A DNA stretch of 8,903 nt from Fimenecus sp051881395 (GTDB lineage: Bacteria > Bacillota > Clostridia > Oscillospirales > Acutalibacteraceae): contig JBJEPU010000138.1 of the NCBI GenBank assembly GCA_051881395.1, forward strand, positions 1 to 8,903, written 5' to 3'. The position numbers and the translations under genes are program-made. Below, in pieces: positions 1 to 6,070 of this stretch (within the stretch, counting starts at the first letter, position 1; each line of letters starts with the position of its first letter). The notes under the pieces are model-generated. The model saw only the letters and a list, made by a program, of their open reading frames with translations, ran no database searches and was not told where the DNA came from.

Positions 1-1367
1 ACTACCGCGAGGGCTTGAACGTTCTTGAATACTTCATTTCTTCGCGCGGTGCGCGTAAAGGCTTGGCGGATACCGCCCTTCGTACCGCTGACTCCGGTTA
101 CTTGACCAGACGTTTGGTCGACGTTTCGCAGGATGTGATTATCCGTGAAGAGGATTGCCACTGCCACGACGGTATTGAGGTTTACGACATCACCGACGGC
201 AAGGAAATGATTGAGCCCTTGAAAGAGCGCTTGACCGGCCGTTATCTGTTGGAAGACTTCGTCGATGAAGCCACCGGCGAGTTGATTCACTCCAAAGACG
301 AAATGGTGACCGAGGATGCCGCTGAAAAAATTGCGGATATGGTCAATGCCCGCGAAAATCCGGACGACCGCCGCATTAAGATTCGTTCGCTGCTCACTTG
401 CGAATCCGAGCACGGCGTCTGCATTAAGTGCTACGGCTCGAACCTGGCAACCGGCGAGCCTGTCACCGTCGGCGAAGCGGTCGGCATCATCGCCGCACAG
501 TCCATCGGTGAACCCGGTACACAGTTGACGATGCGTACCTTCCATACCGGCGGTATCGCATCGAGCCAAGACATCACACAAGGTTTGCCGCGTGTTGAAG
601 AACTGTTTGAAGCAAGAAAGCCGAAAACACTCGCCATTCTTGCCGAAATCGACGGTAAACTTTCGTTCCGTGAAATCAAAAAGAATGAGCATATCGTCAT
701 CACCAATGACGAGACCGCCGAGGAGAGAAGCTATCTGATTCCGTACGGCTTCCGCAAACGGTTTAATACCGAAACCGATGCCGACGGCAATCCGATTTAT
801 GTGAAGAAGGGGACAGCGCTCACCGAGGGCTCGCCCAATCCGCACGATATTCTCGCCATCAACGGTGTCAACGCCGTACACGATTATTTGATTAAAGAAG
901 TACAGCGTACCTACCGTATGCAGGGTGTTGACATCAACGATAAGCACATCGAAGTCATCGTTCGTCAGATGATGCGCAAGCTCAAAGTTGACGAACCCGG
1001 CACAACCTCACTTTTGCCCGGCGCAACCGTGGAAAAGAACGAGTTTGCCCATGCCAACCGCGAGGCAGAAGCCTATGCGCAAGAGCACGGTACGGACTTT
1101 GTGCCTGCGACTTGCTCGCCGGTGTTGCTCGGTATCACCAAAGCCTCTTTGGCGACCGATTCGTTCCTGTCGGCGGCTTCCTTCCAGGAGACCACTCGCG
1201 TGCTGACCGATGCCGCCATTAAGGGCAAGGTTGACCCGCTGATGGGTCTCAAAGAAAATGTTATCATCGGTAAGCTGTTGCCGTCCGGTACGGGTATGAA
1301 ATGTTACAGCAATGTGGAATTAGAGCCCGCATCCGAAGAAACCGACAGCGAAGAGGTTACTGCGTAA
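1..1367 (+). CDS. rpoC: DNA-directed RNA polymerase subunit beta-prime, C-terminal part (5' end outside window)
   Basis: This is the C-terminal 454 residues of the catalytic beta-prime subunit of RNA polymerase; the first full codon is at base 3 and the reading begins YREGLNVLEYF, so the TTG at 15 is an internal Leu and not a start. Visible landmarks, numbered from the first visible residue, are the GARKGLADTALRTADSGYLT block before the second zinc site, the four zinc-binding cysteines (about C52, C133, C140, C143, with the family's C-x6-C-x2-C ending), and the GEAVGIIAAQSIGEPGTQLT to MRTFHTGG trigger-loop region (about 157-184). The loop runs directly into ITQGLPRVEELFEARKPK without the large SI3 insertion found in enterobacteria, as in Gram-positives. 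The end contains the conserved DPLMGLKENVIIGKLLPSGTGM segment and an acidic tail. It stops at TAA 1365-1367, with no evident terminator after it, so transcription may read through into rpsL. Confidence 0.98.
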   Translation, partial: YREGLNVLEYFISSRGARKGLADTALRTADSGYLTRRLVDVSQDVIIREEDCHCHDGIEVYDITDGKEMIEPLKERLTGRYLLEDFVDEATGELIHSKDEMVTEDAAEKIADMVNARENPDDRRIKIRSLLTCESEHGVCIKCYGSNLATGEPVTVGEAVGIIAAQSIGEPGTQLTMRTFHTGGIASSQDITQGLPRVEELFEARKPKTLAILAEIDGKLSFREIKKNEHIVITNDETAEERSYLIPYGFRKRFNTETDADGNPIYVKKGTALTEGSPNPHDILAINGVNAVHDYLIKEVQRTYRMQGVDINDKHIEVIVRQMMRKLKVDEPGTTSLLPGATVEKNEFAHANREAEAYAQEHGTDFVPATCSPVLLGITKASLATDSFLSAASFQETTRVLTDAAIKGKVDPLMGLKENVIIGKLLPSGTGMKCYSNVELEPASEETDSEEVTA

Positions 1368-1385
1368 CATTTTTTGTAAAAAGAC

Positions 1386-1415
1386 TTGACAAGGTAAGGT
1401 TTTCAGTGCTAAAAT
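1386..1415 (+). promoter_or_regulatory. Sigma-A-type promoter for rpsL (TTGACA-18-TAAAAT)
   Basis: The -35 box TTGACA (1386-1391) matches consensus perfectly. It is separated by 18 bases from TAAAAT (1410-1415), which matches TATAAT at five of six positions. An A-rich stretch (1378-1382) lies just upstream of the -35 box. Transcription would start near 1422, giving an untranslated leader of about 90 nt before rpsL. This promoter would let the ribosomal protein and elongation factor genes be transcribed separately from rpoC. The call rests on sequence match and position only. Confidence 0.8.
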
Positions 1416-1425
1416 CTTACCTTGT
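1389..1425. repeat. 37-nt inverted repeat overlying the rpsL promoter
   Basis: The arms are 1389-1403 and 1411-1425 with a 7-base centre (cagtgct). Outer arms ACAAGGTAAG and CTTACCTTGT are perfect complements over 10 bases. The inner part continues as one G-T wobble and four T-A pairs, giving 15 pairs in all. The right arm contains all but the first base of the -10 box, and the left arm overlaps the end of the -35 box. As DNA it could be an operator for a dimeric regulator. As RNA, in transcripts reading through from rpoC, it would fold into a hairpin. It has no U-tract after it, so it is not a standard terminator. Confidence 0.6.
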
Positions 1426-1428
1426 GTG

Positions 1429-1484
1429 AGCAAAGCGAACATCTTTTTTCAAAAGAGATGTCCGCTTTGCTGACACGCTGTGTC
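1429..1484 (+). promoter_or_regulatory. Two consecutive hairpins in the rpsL 5' leader
   Basis: The first hairpin pairs 1429-1448 with 1452-1471 around a 3-base loop. Nineteen of 20 positions can pair, with one T-G wobble and one A-C mismatch. The second pairs GACAC (1472-1476) with GTGTC (1480-1484) around GCT. They are followed by an A/T-rich single-stranded stretch and then the Shine-Dalgarno site. There is no U-run, so neither looks like a terminator. Plausible roles are transcript stability or translational control of the str transcript; no known riboswitch or ribosomal-protein leader class was recognised. Confidence 0.5.
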
Positions 1485-1500
1485 AAAAATTATTTTAAAA

Positions 1501-1506
1501 AGGAGG
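1501..1506 (+). promoter_or_regulatory. Shine-Dalgarno site that sets the TTG start of rpsL
   Basis: AGGAGG lies 8 bases before TTG 1515, ideal spacing. An ATG at 1510 lies only 3 bases after the site and is out of frame, so it is poorly placed for initiation. The TTG begins the family-typical N-terminus MPTFNQLVR. Confidence 0.85.
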
Positions 1507-1514
1507 AAAATGAC

Positions 1515-1937
1515 TTGCCAACCTTTAACCAACTTGTTCGCAACGGCAGACAGACACTCGAAAAGAAATCGAAGGCACCGGCACTCGGGAAAGGTCTTAA
1601 CTCGAAAAAGAATGTTATGACCGACAACGCTTCTCCGCAAAAGCGCGGCGTTTGCACCGTCGTCAAAACCGACACCCCGAAAAAGCCGAACTCTGCACTT
1701 CGTAAACTTGCCAGAGTGCGTCTTACGAACGGAATTGAAGTTTCCGCTTACATTCCGGGCGTAGGTCACAATCTGCAAGAACACAGTGTTGTGCTCATCA
1801 GAGGCGGCCGTGTTAAGGACCTTCCCGGTGTGCGTTACCACATCATTCGCGGTACACTCGACACCCAGGGCGTTAACGGCAGAATGCAGGCCCGTTCCAA
1901 ATACGGTGCAAAGCGTCCGAAGAGCGCAAAGAAATAA
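1515..1937 (+). CDS. rpsL: 30S ribosomal protein S12
   Basis: S12 sits at the decoding centre of the small ribosomal subunit and helps monitor codon-anticodon pairing; it is the classic streptomycin-resistance locus. The protein has 140 residues, from the TTG at 1515 (MPTFNQLVR), chosen because it matches the family N-terminus and has AGGAGG 8 bases upstream. It carries the roughly 13-residue insertion around positions 26-39 that Gram-positive S12 has and E. coli lacks, then PQKRGVC, TPKKPNSALRK (54-64) and GGRVKDLPGVRYH (97-109). The lysines where streptomycin-resistance changes occur (K56 and K101, by alignment to E. coli K43 and K88) are wild type. D102 is the equivalent of the residue that is methylthiolated in some bacteria. 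The reading frame is open upstream to an ATG at 1458, but that lies inside a hairpin without a ribosome site. It heads the rpsL-rpsG-fusA run and has its own promoter. Confidence 0.97.
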   Translation: MPTFNQLVRNGRQTLEKKSKAPALGKGLNSKKNVMTDNASPQKRGVCTVVKTDTPKKPNSALRKLARVRLTNGIEVSAYIPGVGHNLQEHSVVLIRGGRVKDLPGVRYHIIRGTLDTQGVNGRMQARSKYGAKRPKSAKK

Positions 1938-1956
1938 GACTTTTTCGTAAGTCTTA
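1935..1956 (+). other. Small hairpin at the rpsL stop codon
   Basis: TAAGACTT (1935-1942, including the TAA stop) is perfectly complementary to AAGTCTTA (1949-1956) with a 6-base loop. It is followed by CCCAAAAAA and not by a T-run, so it is unlikely to terminate transcription. It may protect or process the 3' end of the rpsL message, or may be chance. Confidence 0.35.
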
Positions 1957-1978
1957 CCCAAAAAACGACAGAATCTAC

Positions 1979-2009
1979 TTGCAAAGGTTTACCGATGCAG
2001 GGTTATACT
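1979..2009 (+). promoter_or_regulatory. Possible weak promoter upstream of rpsG (TTGCAA-19-TATACT)
   Basis: TTGCAA (1979-1984) matches four of six -35 bases. TATACT (2004-2009) matches five of six -10 bases. The spacing of 19 is longer than optimal, though reading the box as TTATAC gives 18. It lies in the 158-base gap before rpsG, at a distance that would leave a leader of about 80 nt. It overlaps the hairpin at 1995-2032, which is an alternative explanation for this A/T-rich stretch. Confidence 0.35.
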
Positions 2010-2032
2010 ATATATAGTCTGACCTTCTGCAT
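1995..2032 (+). promoter_or_regulatory. Intercistronic hairpin before rpsG, candidate translational control site
   Basis: ATGCAG (1995-2000) pairs with CTGCAT (2027-2032). A two-base bulge follows, then GGT with ACC (2001-2003 and 2022-2024). The interior holds the perfect 12-base palindrome ACTATATATAGT (2007-2018). About 15 pairs form in total, with one mismatch and one wobble. In E. coli, S7 represses its own operon by binding the rpsL-rpsG intercistronic RNA. Whether this hairpin does the same here is inference; I see no convincing copy of the 16S rRNA binding site. Confidence 0.45.
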
Positions 2033-2080
2033 GGACACCACGGGGTTTTGTCACCGAGTACCTATGATATCATTCTTATG

Positions 2081-2088
2081 AAGGAGGG
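2081..2088 (+). promoter_or_regulatory. Shine-Dalgarno site that sets the GTG start of rpsG
   Basis: AAGGAGGG ends 7 bases before GTG 2096, good spacing. An in-frame ATG at 2078-2080 abuts this site on its 5' side and has no ribosome site of its own, so GTG is preferred; it also gives the S7 N-terminus MPRRG. Confidence 0.85.
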
Positions 2089-2095
2089 AAGCGTT

Positions 2096-2566
2096 GTGCC
2101 AAGAAGAGGCCAGATTGCAAAACGTGACGTTTTGCCCGATCCGCTTTACAATTCCAAGTTGGTCACCAGATTGATCAACAGCGTTATGCTCGACGGTAAA
2201 AAGGGCGTTGCCCAAAAAATCGTCTATGACGCATTCAACATCATCGCTGAACAAACGGGCAAGGACCCGTTAGAGGTTTTTGAAAATGCGATGGAAAATG
2301 TTATGCCTGTATTAGAGGTCAAAGCTCGCCGTGTCGGCGGTGCGACCTATCAGGTGCCGATTGAAGTCCGTCCCGAAAGAAGAGAAACCCTCGGGCTTCG
2401 TTGGATTACTTTGTATGCGCGTCAGCGTTCCGAGCGCACCATGAAAGAGCGTCTTGCGAACGAAATTATGGATGCCGTGAACCAGACCGGCTCCGCATTC
2501 AAAAAGCGCGAGGACACACACAAGATGGCAGAAGCCAACAAGGCATTTGCCCATTTCAGATGGTAA
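2096..2566 (+). CDS. rpsG: 30S ribosomal protein S7
   Basis: S7 is a primary assembly protein that binds the 3' major domain of 16S rRNA and organises the head of the small subunit near the E and P sites. The 156-residue product has the usual bacterial length and reads MPRRGQIAKRDVLPDP at the start. The conserved beta-hairpin and helix region ARRVGGATYQVPIEVRPERR (77-96) is followed by RWITLYARQRSERTM (102-116), and the protein ends KMAEANKAFAHFRW. The start is GTG, chosen from family alignment and AAGGAGGG upstream; starting at ATG 2078 would add only six residues. It follows rpsL after 158 bases holding a hairpin and a possible promoter, and precedes fusA by 33 bases. In E. coli this protein is the autoregulator of the operon, so the structured gap in front of it is of interest. 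Confidence 0.97.
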   Translation: MPRRGQIAKRDVLPDPLYNSKLVTRLINSVMLDGKKGVAQKIVYDAFNIIAEQTGKDPLEVFENAMENVMPVLEVKARRVGGATYQVPIEVRPERRETLGLRWITLYARQRSERTMKERLANEIMDAVNQTGSAFKKREDTHKMAEANKAFAHFRW

Positions 2567-2599
2567 TTACAGCCGTTTTTATAAGGTTTGGAGGATGTT

Positions 2600-4678
2600 A
2601 TGCCGAGAAAGGTATCTCTTGAAAAAACAAGAAATATTGGTATTATGGCGCACATCGACGCCGGTAAAACGACAACCACTGAGCGTATTTTGTTTTACAC
2701 GGGTGTAAACCATAAAATCGGTGAAACCCACGACGGCGATGCCACCATGGACTGGATGGCGCAGGAGCAGGAGAGAGGTATTACCATCACCTCCGCTGCG
2801 ACCACCTGTTTCTGGAAAGAGCACCGTATCAATATTATCGACACGCCCGGCCACGTTGACTTCACCGTTGAAGTGCAGCGTTCGCTTCGTGTTCTGGACG
2901 GTTCCGTTACCGTTCTTTGCGCAAAGGGCGGCGTTGAGCCGCAGTCTGAAACCGTTTGGCGTCAGGCTGACGAATACCATGTTCCGCGTATGATTTATGT
3001 CAATAAAATGGACATTATGGGCGCGGACTTCTACCGCGTGCTGGATATGGTCAATGAGCGTTTCCAGTGCAACCCCGTTCCGATTCAGCTGCCCATCGGC
3101 TGTGAGGACACCTTTAAGGGCATTGTCGACTTGGTCGAAATGGATGCAGAAATCTATTATGACGACCTTGGCAAGGATGTCCGCCGTGAGCCCATCCCCG
3201 ACGATATGAAAGAGCTGGCACAGAAATACCGTGAACAGCTTATCGAGCATGTCGCCGAGCAGGATGAAGAGCTGATGGAAAAATACTTCAACGGCGAAGA
3301 ACTCACCGTCGAAGAAATTAAACGAACCATTCGCAAATCGACGATTGAGAACACCATGGTGCCGATTACCTGCGGTACTTCTTACCGCAATAAGGGCGTT
3401 CAGCCGCTTCTCGACGCGATTGTCGATTATATGCCCGCCCCCACCGATGTTGAGGCAATTAAGGGCATTAACCCCGATACCGATGAAGAAGAAGTCCGTC
3501 ATTCTTCCGATGACGAGCCGTTCTCCGCGCTCGCATTCAAGATTGCAACCGACCCCTATGTCGGTAAAATCTGCTTCTTCCGTGTGTATTCGGGTACGGT
3601 TGAAGCCGGCGCGAGTGTGTATAACTCCGTGAAGGACAACCGTGAAAGAATGGGCCGTATTCTGCAAATGCACGCAAATCACCGTGAAGACATCGAAGTC
3701 TGCTATTCGGGCGATATTGCGGCGGCAGTGGGGCTTAAAAACACCACCACAGGTGACACCCTCTGCGATGAGAAACACCCCATTATCTTGGAGTCGATGA
3801 ACTTCCCCGAGCCGGTTATTCGTGTTGCGATTGAGCCGAAAACCAAAGCCGGTCAGGAGAAAATGGGTATCGGCCTTCAAAAGCTTGCCGAAGAAGACCC
3901 GACCTTTAAGTGCTATACCGATGAAGAAACCGGTCAAACCATTATCGCAGGTATGGGCGAGCTCCACCTCGAAATCATCGTGGACCGTTTGCTTCGCGAA
4001 TTTAAGGTTGAAGCCAATGTCGGTAAGCCGCAGGTTGCTTACCGCGAAACCATCCGCAAGCCCGCGTCTTCCGATACGAAGTACGCGCGTCAGTCGGGCG
4101 GTAAAGGTCAGTACGGTCATGTTAAGATTAACATTGAGCCGAATCCCGATAAGGGCTACGAATTCGTCAACAACATCGTCGGCGGTGCCATTCCGAAGGA
4201 ATACATCGGGCCGGTTGACGCAGGTATTCAGGGCGCAATGCAGTCCGGCGTACTTGCAGGCTATTCGATGGTCGACGTGAAAGTCACGCTGTACGACGGT
4301 TCTTATCACGAGGTTGACTCTTCGGAAATGGCGTTTAAGATTGCCGGTTCTATGGCATTCAAAGATGCCGCCAGAAAAGCAGACCCCGTGCTGTTAGAGC
4401 CGATTATGAAGGTTGTTGTCATCGTGCCCGAAGAGTATATGGGCGATGTTATCGGCGACTTGAACTCCCGCCGCGGCGAAATTCAGGGCTTTGAGGACAG
4501 AACCGGCGTCAAGCAGATTAACGCGCATGTGCCGCTGTCTGAAATGTTCGGTTATGCCACAGACCTGCGCTCGAAGAGCCAGGGCCGCGGGCAGTATGTC
4601 ATGGAACCCGACGGATACAAAGAGGTTCCGAAGTCTATCGCAGAGAAAATTATTTCCGAGCGTACAAAGAAAGACTAA
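2600..4678 (+). CDS. fusA: Translation elongation factor G (EF-G)
   Basis: EF-G is a cytoplasmic GTPase that drives movement of tRNAs and mRNA through the ribosome after peptide bond formation and, with ribosome recycling factor, helps split ribosomes. The 692-residue product is full length. The G domain (about 1-285) shows G1 AHIDAGKT (17-24), G2 RGITI (59-63, with Thr62), G3 DTPGH (81-85), G4 NKMD (135-138) and a G5 written GTS (259-261), where SA is more common. Domain II follows (about 305-400), domain III (about 405-480), domain IV (about 481-600, with GQYGHV at 503-508) and domain V to the end. The ATG at 2600 has GGAGG 5 bases upstream; an in-frame TTG at 2588 lies before that site and is not used by family alignment. 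The length of this paralogue class and its str-operon position argue for the housekeeping fusA. It is probably cotranscribed with rpsG. Confidence 0.97.
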   Translation: MPRKVSLEKTRNIGIMAHIDAGKTTTTERILFYTGVNHKIGETHDGDATMDWMAQEQERGITITSAATTCFWKEHRINIIDTPGHVDFTVEVQRSLRVLDGSVTVLCAKGGVEPQSETVWRQADEYHVPRMIYVNKMDIMGADFYRVLDMVNERFQCNPVPIQLPIGCEDTFKGIVDLVEMDAEIYYDDLGKDVRREPIPDDMKELAQKYREQLIEHVAEQDEELMEKYFNGEELTVEEIKRTIRKSTIENTMVPITCGTSYRNKGVQPLLDAIVDYMPAPTDVEAIKGINPDTDEEEVRHSSDDEPFSALAFKIATDPYVGKICFFRVYSGTVEAGASVYNSVKDNRERMGRILQMHANHREDIEVCYSGDIAAAVGLKNTTTGDTLCDEKHPIILESMNFPEPVIRVAIEPKTKAGQEKMGIGLQKLAEEDPTFKCYTDEETGQTIIAGMGELHLEIIVDRLLREFKVEANVGKPQVAYRETIRKPASSDTKYARQSGGKGQYGHVKINIEPNPDKGYEFVNNIVGGAIPKEYIGPVDAGIQGAMQSGVLAGYSMVDVKVTLYDGSYHEVDSSEMAFKIAGSMAFKDAARKADPVLLEPIMKVVVIVPEEYMGDVIGDLNSRRGEIQGFEDRTGVKQINAHVPLSEMFGYATDLRSKSQGRGQYVMEPDGYKEVPKSIAEKIISERTKKD

Positions 4679-4692
4679 TTTCAGAAAAAGAC

Positions 4693-4721
4693 TTGAAATT
4701 TTGCCTGATTATTGGTAAAAT
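4693..4721 (+). promoter_or_regulatory. Sigma-A-type promoter for tuf (TTGAAA-17-TAAAAT)
   Basis: TTGAAA (4693-4698) and TAAAAT (4716-4721) each match consensus at five of six positions, with the ideal 17-base spacer. Upstream lies AAAAAGACTTGA (4685-4696), identical to the block at 1378-1389 in the rpsL promoter. The spacer and -10 box also form a small dyad: 4698-4705 pairs with 4714-4721, eight pairs including one G-T. Transcription would begin near 4728. This allows extra EF-Tu synthesis beyond that of the rest of the operon. Confidence 0.75.
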
Positions 4722-4775
4722 ACAAGCACATAGCATTTTGTAAAATATTTGCGCTAAATAAAGGAGGAAATTCCA

Positions 4776-5978
4776 ATGGCAAAGGAAAAATTTAACCGTA
4801 GCAAACCGCACGTTAACATTGGTACCATCGGCCACGTTGACCATGGTAAAACCACGTTGACCGCTGCAATCACCAAGACGCTCGCTATGAAGGGTTATGC
4901 AAAGTTCGAAGCATATGATATGATCGACAAGGCTCCCGAAGAGAGAGAGCGCGGCATCACCATCAACACCGCACACGTTGAGTATGAAACCGATACTCGT
5001 CACTATGCGCACGTTGACTGCCCCGGCCATGCTGACTATATCAAAAACATGATTACCGGTGCTGCACAGATGGACGGTGCTATCCTTGTTATCGCGGCTA
5101 CCGACGGCCCGATGGCACAGACCAAAGAGCATTTGTTGCTTGCTCGCCAGGTTGGTGTTCCCTACATCATCGTTTTCCTGAACAAAGCTGACCAGGTTGA
5201 CGATCCGGAACTCCTTGAACTCGTTGAAATGGAAGTTCGTGAAACCCTTTCCGAGTATGGCTTCCCGGGCGACGACACACCGATTATCGTTGGCTCCGCT
5301 CTCAAAGCGCTTGAATACAACGGCAGCGATATGGACGCTCCCGAACTCAAACCGATTTGGGATTTGATGGATGCTGTTGACAGCTACATCCCGACCCCCG
5401 ACCGTAAAGCGGACCTTCCCTTCTTGATGCCCATCGAAGATGTTATGACCATCTCCGGCCGTGGTACTGTTGTTACCGGCCGTGTGGAGCGTGGCCAGCT
5501 CAAGACCGGCGAAGAAGTTGAAATCGTTGGTTTGACCGATGAGAAGAAAAAGACCGTTGTTACCGGTATCGAAATGTTCAGAAAGACTCTGGACTATGCA
5601 GAAGCAGGCGACAACATCGGTGCACTTCTCCGCGGTATTCAGAGAACCGAAGTGGAACGCGGTCAGGTTCTTTCCAAACCCGGTTCCATTCATCCCTACA
5701 CCAAATTCAAAGGTCAGGTTTATGTCCTGAATAAAGATGAAGGCGGCCGTCATACTCCGTTCTTCAACAACTATCGTCCGCAGTTCTATTTCAGAACCAC
5801 CGACGTTACCGGCATCATCTCCCTTCCCGAAGGCACCGAGATGTGCATGCCCGGCGACAACGTCGAAATGGATGTTGAATTGATTACCCCCATCGCAATT
5901 GAAGAGGGTCTTCGCTTCGCTATCCGTGAAGGCGGCCGTACCGTTGGTTCGGGTGTTGTTGTTGCGGTTTCCGACTAA
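4776..5978 (+). CDS. tuf: Translation elongation factor Tu (EF-Tu)
   Basis: EF-Tu is the GTPase that carries aminoacyl-tRNA to the ribosomal A site and is usually among the most abundant cell proteins. The 400-residue product is complete. It shows G1 GHVDHGKT (19-26), G2 RGITI (59-63), G3 DCPGH (81-85, with catalytic-position His85), G4 NKAD (136-139) and G5 SAL (174-176). Domain II follows from about 215 (GRGTVVTGRVERG) and domain III from about 310, ending GLRFAIREGGRTVGSGVV plus a short tail. Several positions differ from the commonest EF-Tu text: GPMAQT for GPMPQT, NKADQVDD for NKCDMVDD, and VMTISGRGTVVTG for VFTITGRGTVATG; these may be lineage traits. The ATG has AAGGAGG 8 bases upstream. 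It is 97 bases after fusA with its own promoter, and is followed by two terminators and not by an S10 operon. Confidence 0.97.
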   Translation: MAKEKFNRSKPHVNIGTIGHVDHGKTTLTAAITKTLAMKGYAKFEAYDMIDKAPEERERGITINTAHVEYETDTRHYAHVDCPGHADYIKNMITGAAQMDGAILVIAATDGPMAQTKEHLLLARQVGVPYIIVFLNKADQVDDPELLELVEMEVRETLSEYGFPGDDTPIIVGSALKALEYNGSDMDAPELKPIWDLMDAVDSYIPTPDRKADLPFLMPIEDVMTISGRGTVVTGRVERGQLKTGEEVEIVGLTDEKKKTVVTGIEMFRKTLDYAEAGDNIGALLRGIQRTEVERGQVLSKPGSIHPYTKFKGQVYVLNKDEGGRHTPFFNNYRPQFYFRTTDVTGIISLPEGTEMCMPGDNVEMDVELITPIAIEEGLRFAIREGGRTVGSGVVVAVSD

Positions 5979-6007
5979 TCACAACCCTGTCTGATTGACA
6001 AAATGGT

Positions 6008-6041
6008 TCCCCCGAATTTCGTGCATACGAAGTTCGGGGGA
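6008..6041 (+). terminator. Terminator hairpin after tuf
   Basis: A 15-pair stem with a GCAT loop: the base is CCCCCGAA with TTCGGGGG, continued by TTTCGT with ACGAAG including one wobble. It lies 30 bases after the tuf stop. The tail (ATTTCTCATTACTTAATTCTT) is only moderately T-rich, so the efficiency is uncertain, but the second terminator lies just beyond it. Read from the minus strand it lacks a T-run, so it serves tuf. Confidence 0.8.
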
Positions 6042-6070
6042 TTTCTCATTACTTAATTCTTGCAAAGCAG

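Noticed and set aside
1389..1471. rpoC terminator or rpsL attenuator
   Set aside because: The stems are strong, but none is followed by a U-run, so factor-independent termination is not supported.
1458..1514. N-terminal extension of S12 from ATG 1458
   Set aside because: The ATG is inside a strong hairpin with no ribosome site, and the extension has no counterpart in the S12 family.
1449..1961. 170-codon open frame on the minus strand opposite rpsL
   Set aside because: It overlaps S12 almost entirely and its translation resembles no known family.
2588..2599. TTG 2588 as the fusA start
   Set aside because: It lies before the GGAGG ribosome site; ATG 2600 has correct spacing and begins the family-typical MPRKVSLEKTRNIGIMAHID.
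2579..4309. 576-codon open frame on the minus strand opposite fusA
   Set aside because: It is exactly antisense to an intact EF-G gene, has no recognisable family or clear ribosome site, and long antisense frames are expected opposite codon-biased, highly expressed genes.
4650..5753. 367-codon open frame on the minus strand opposite tuf
   Set aside because: It is antisense to an intact EF-Tu gene with no recognisable domain; same codon-bias artefact.
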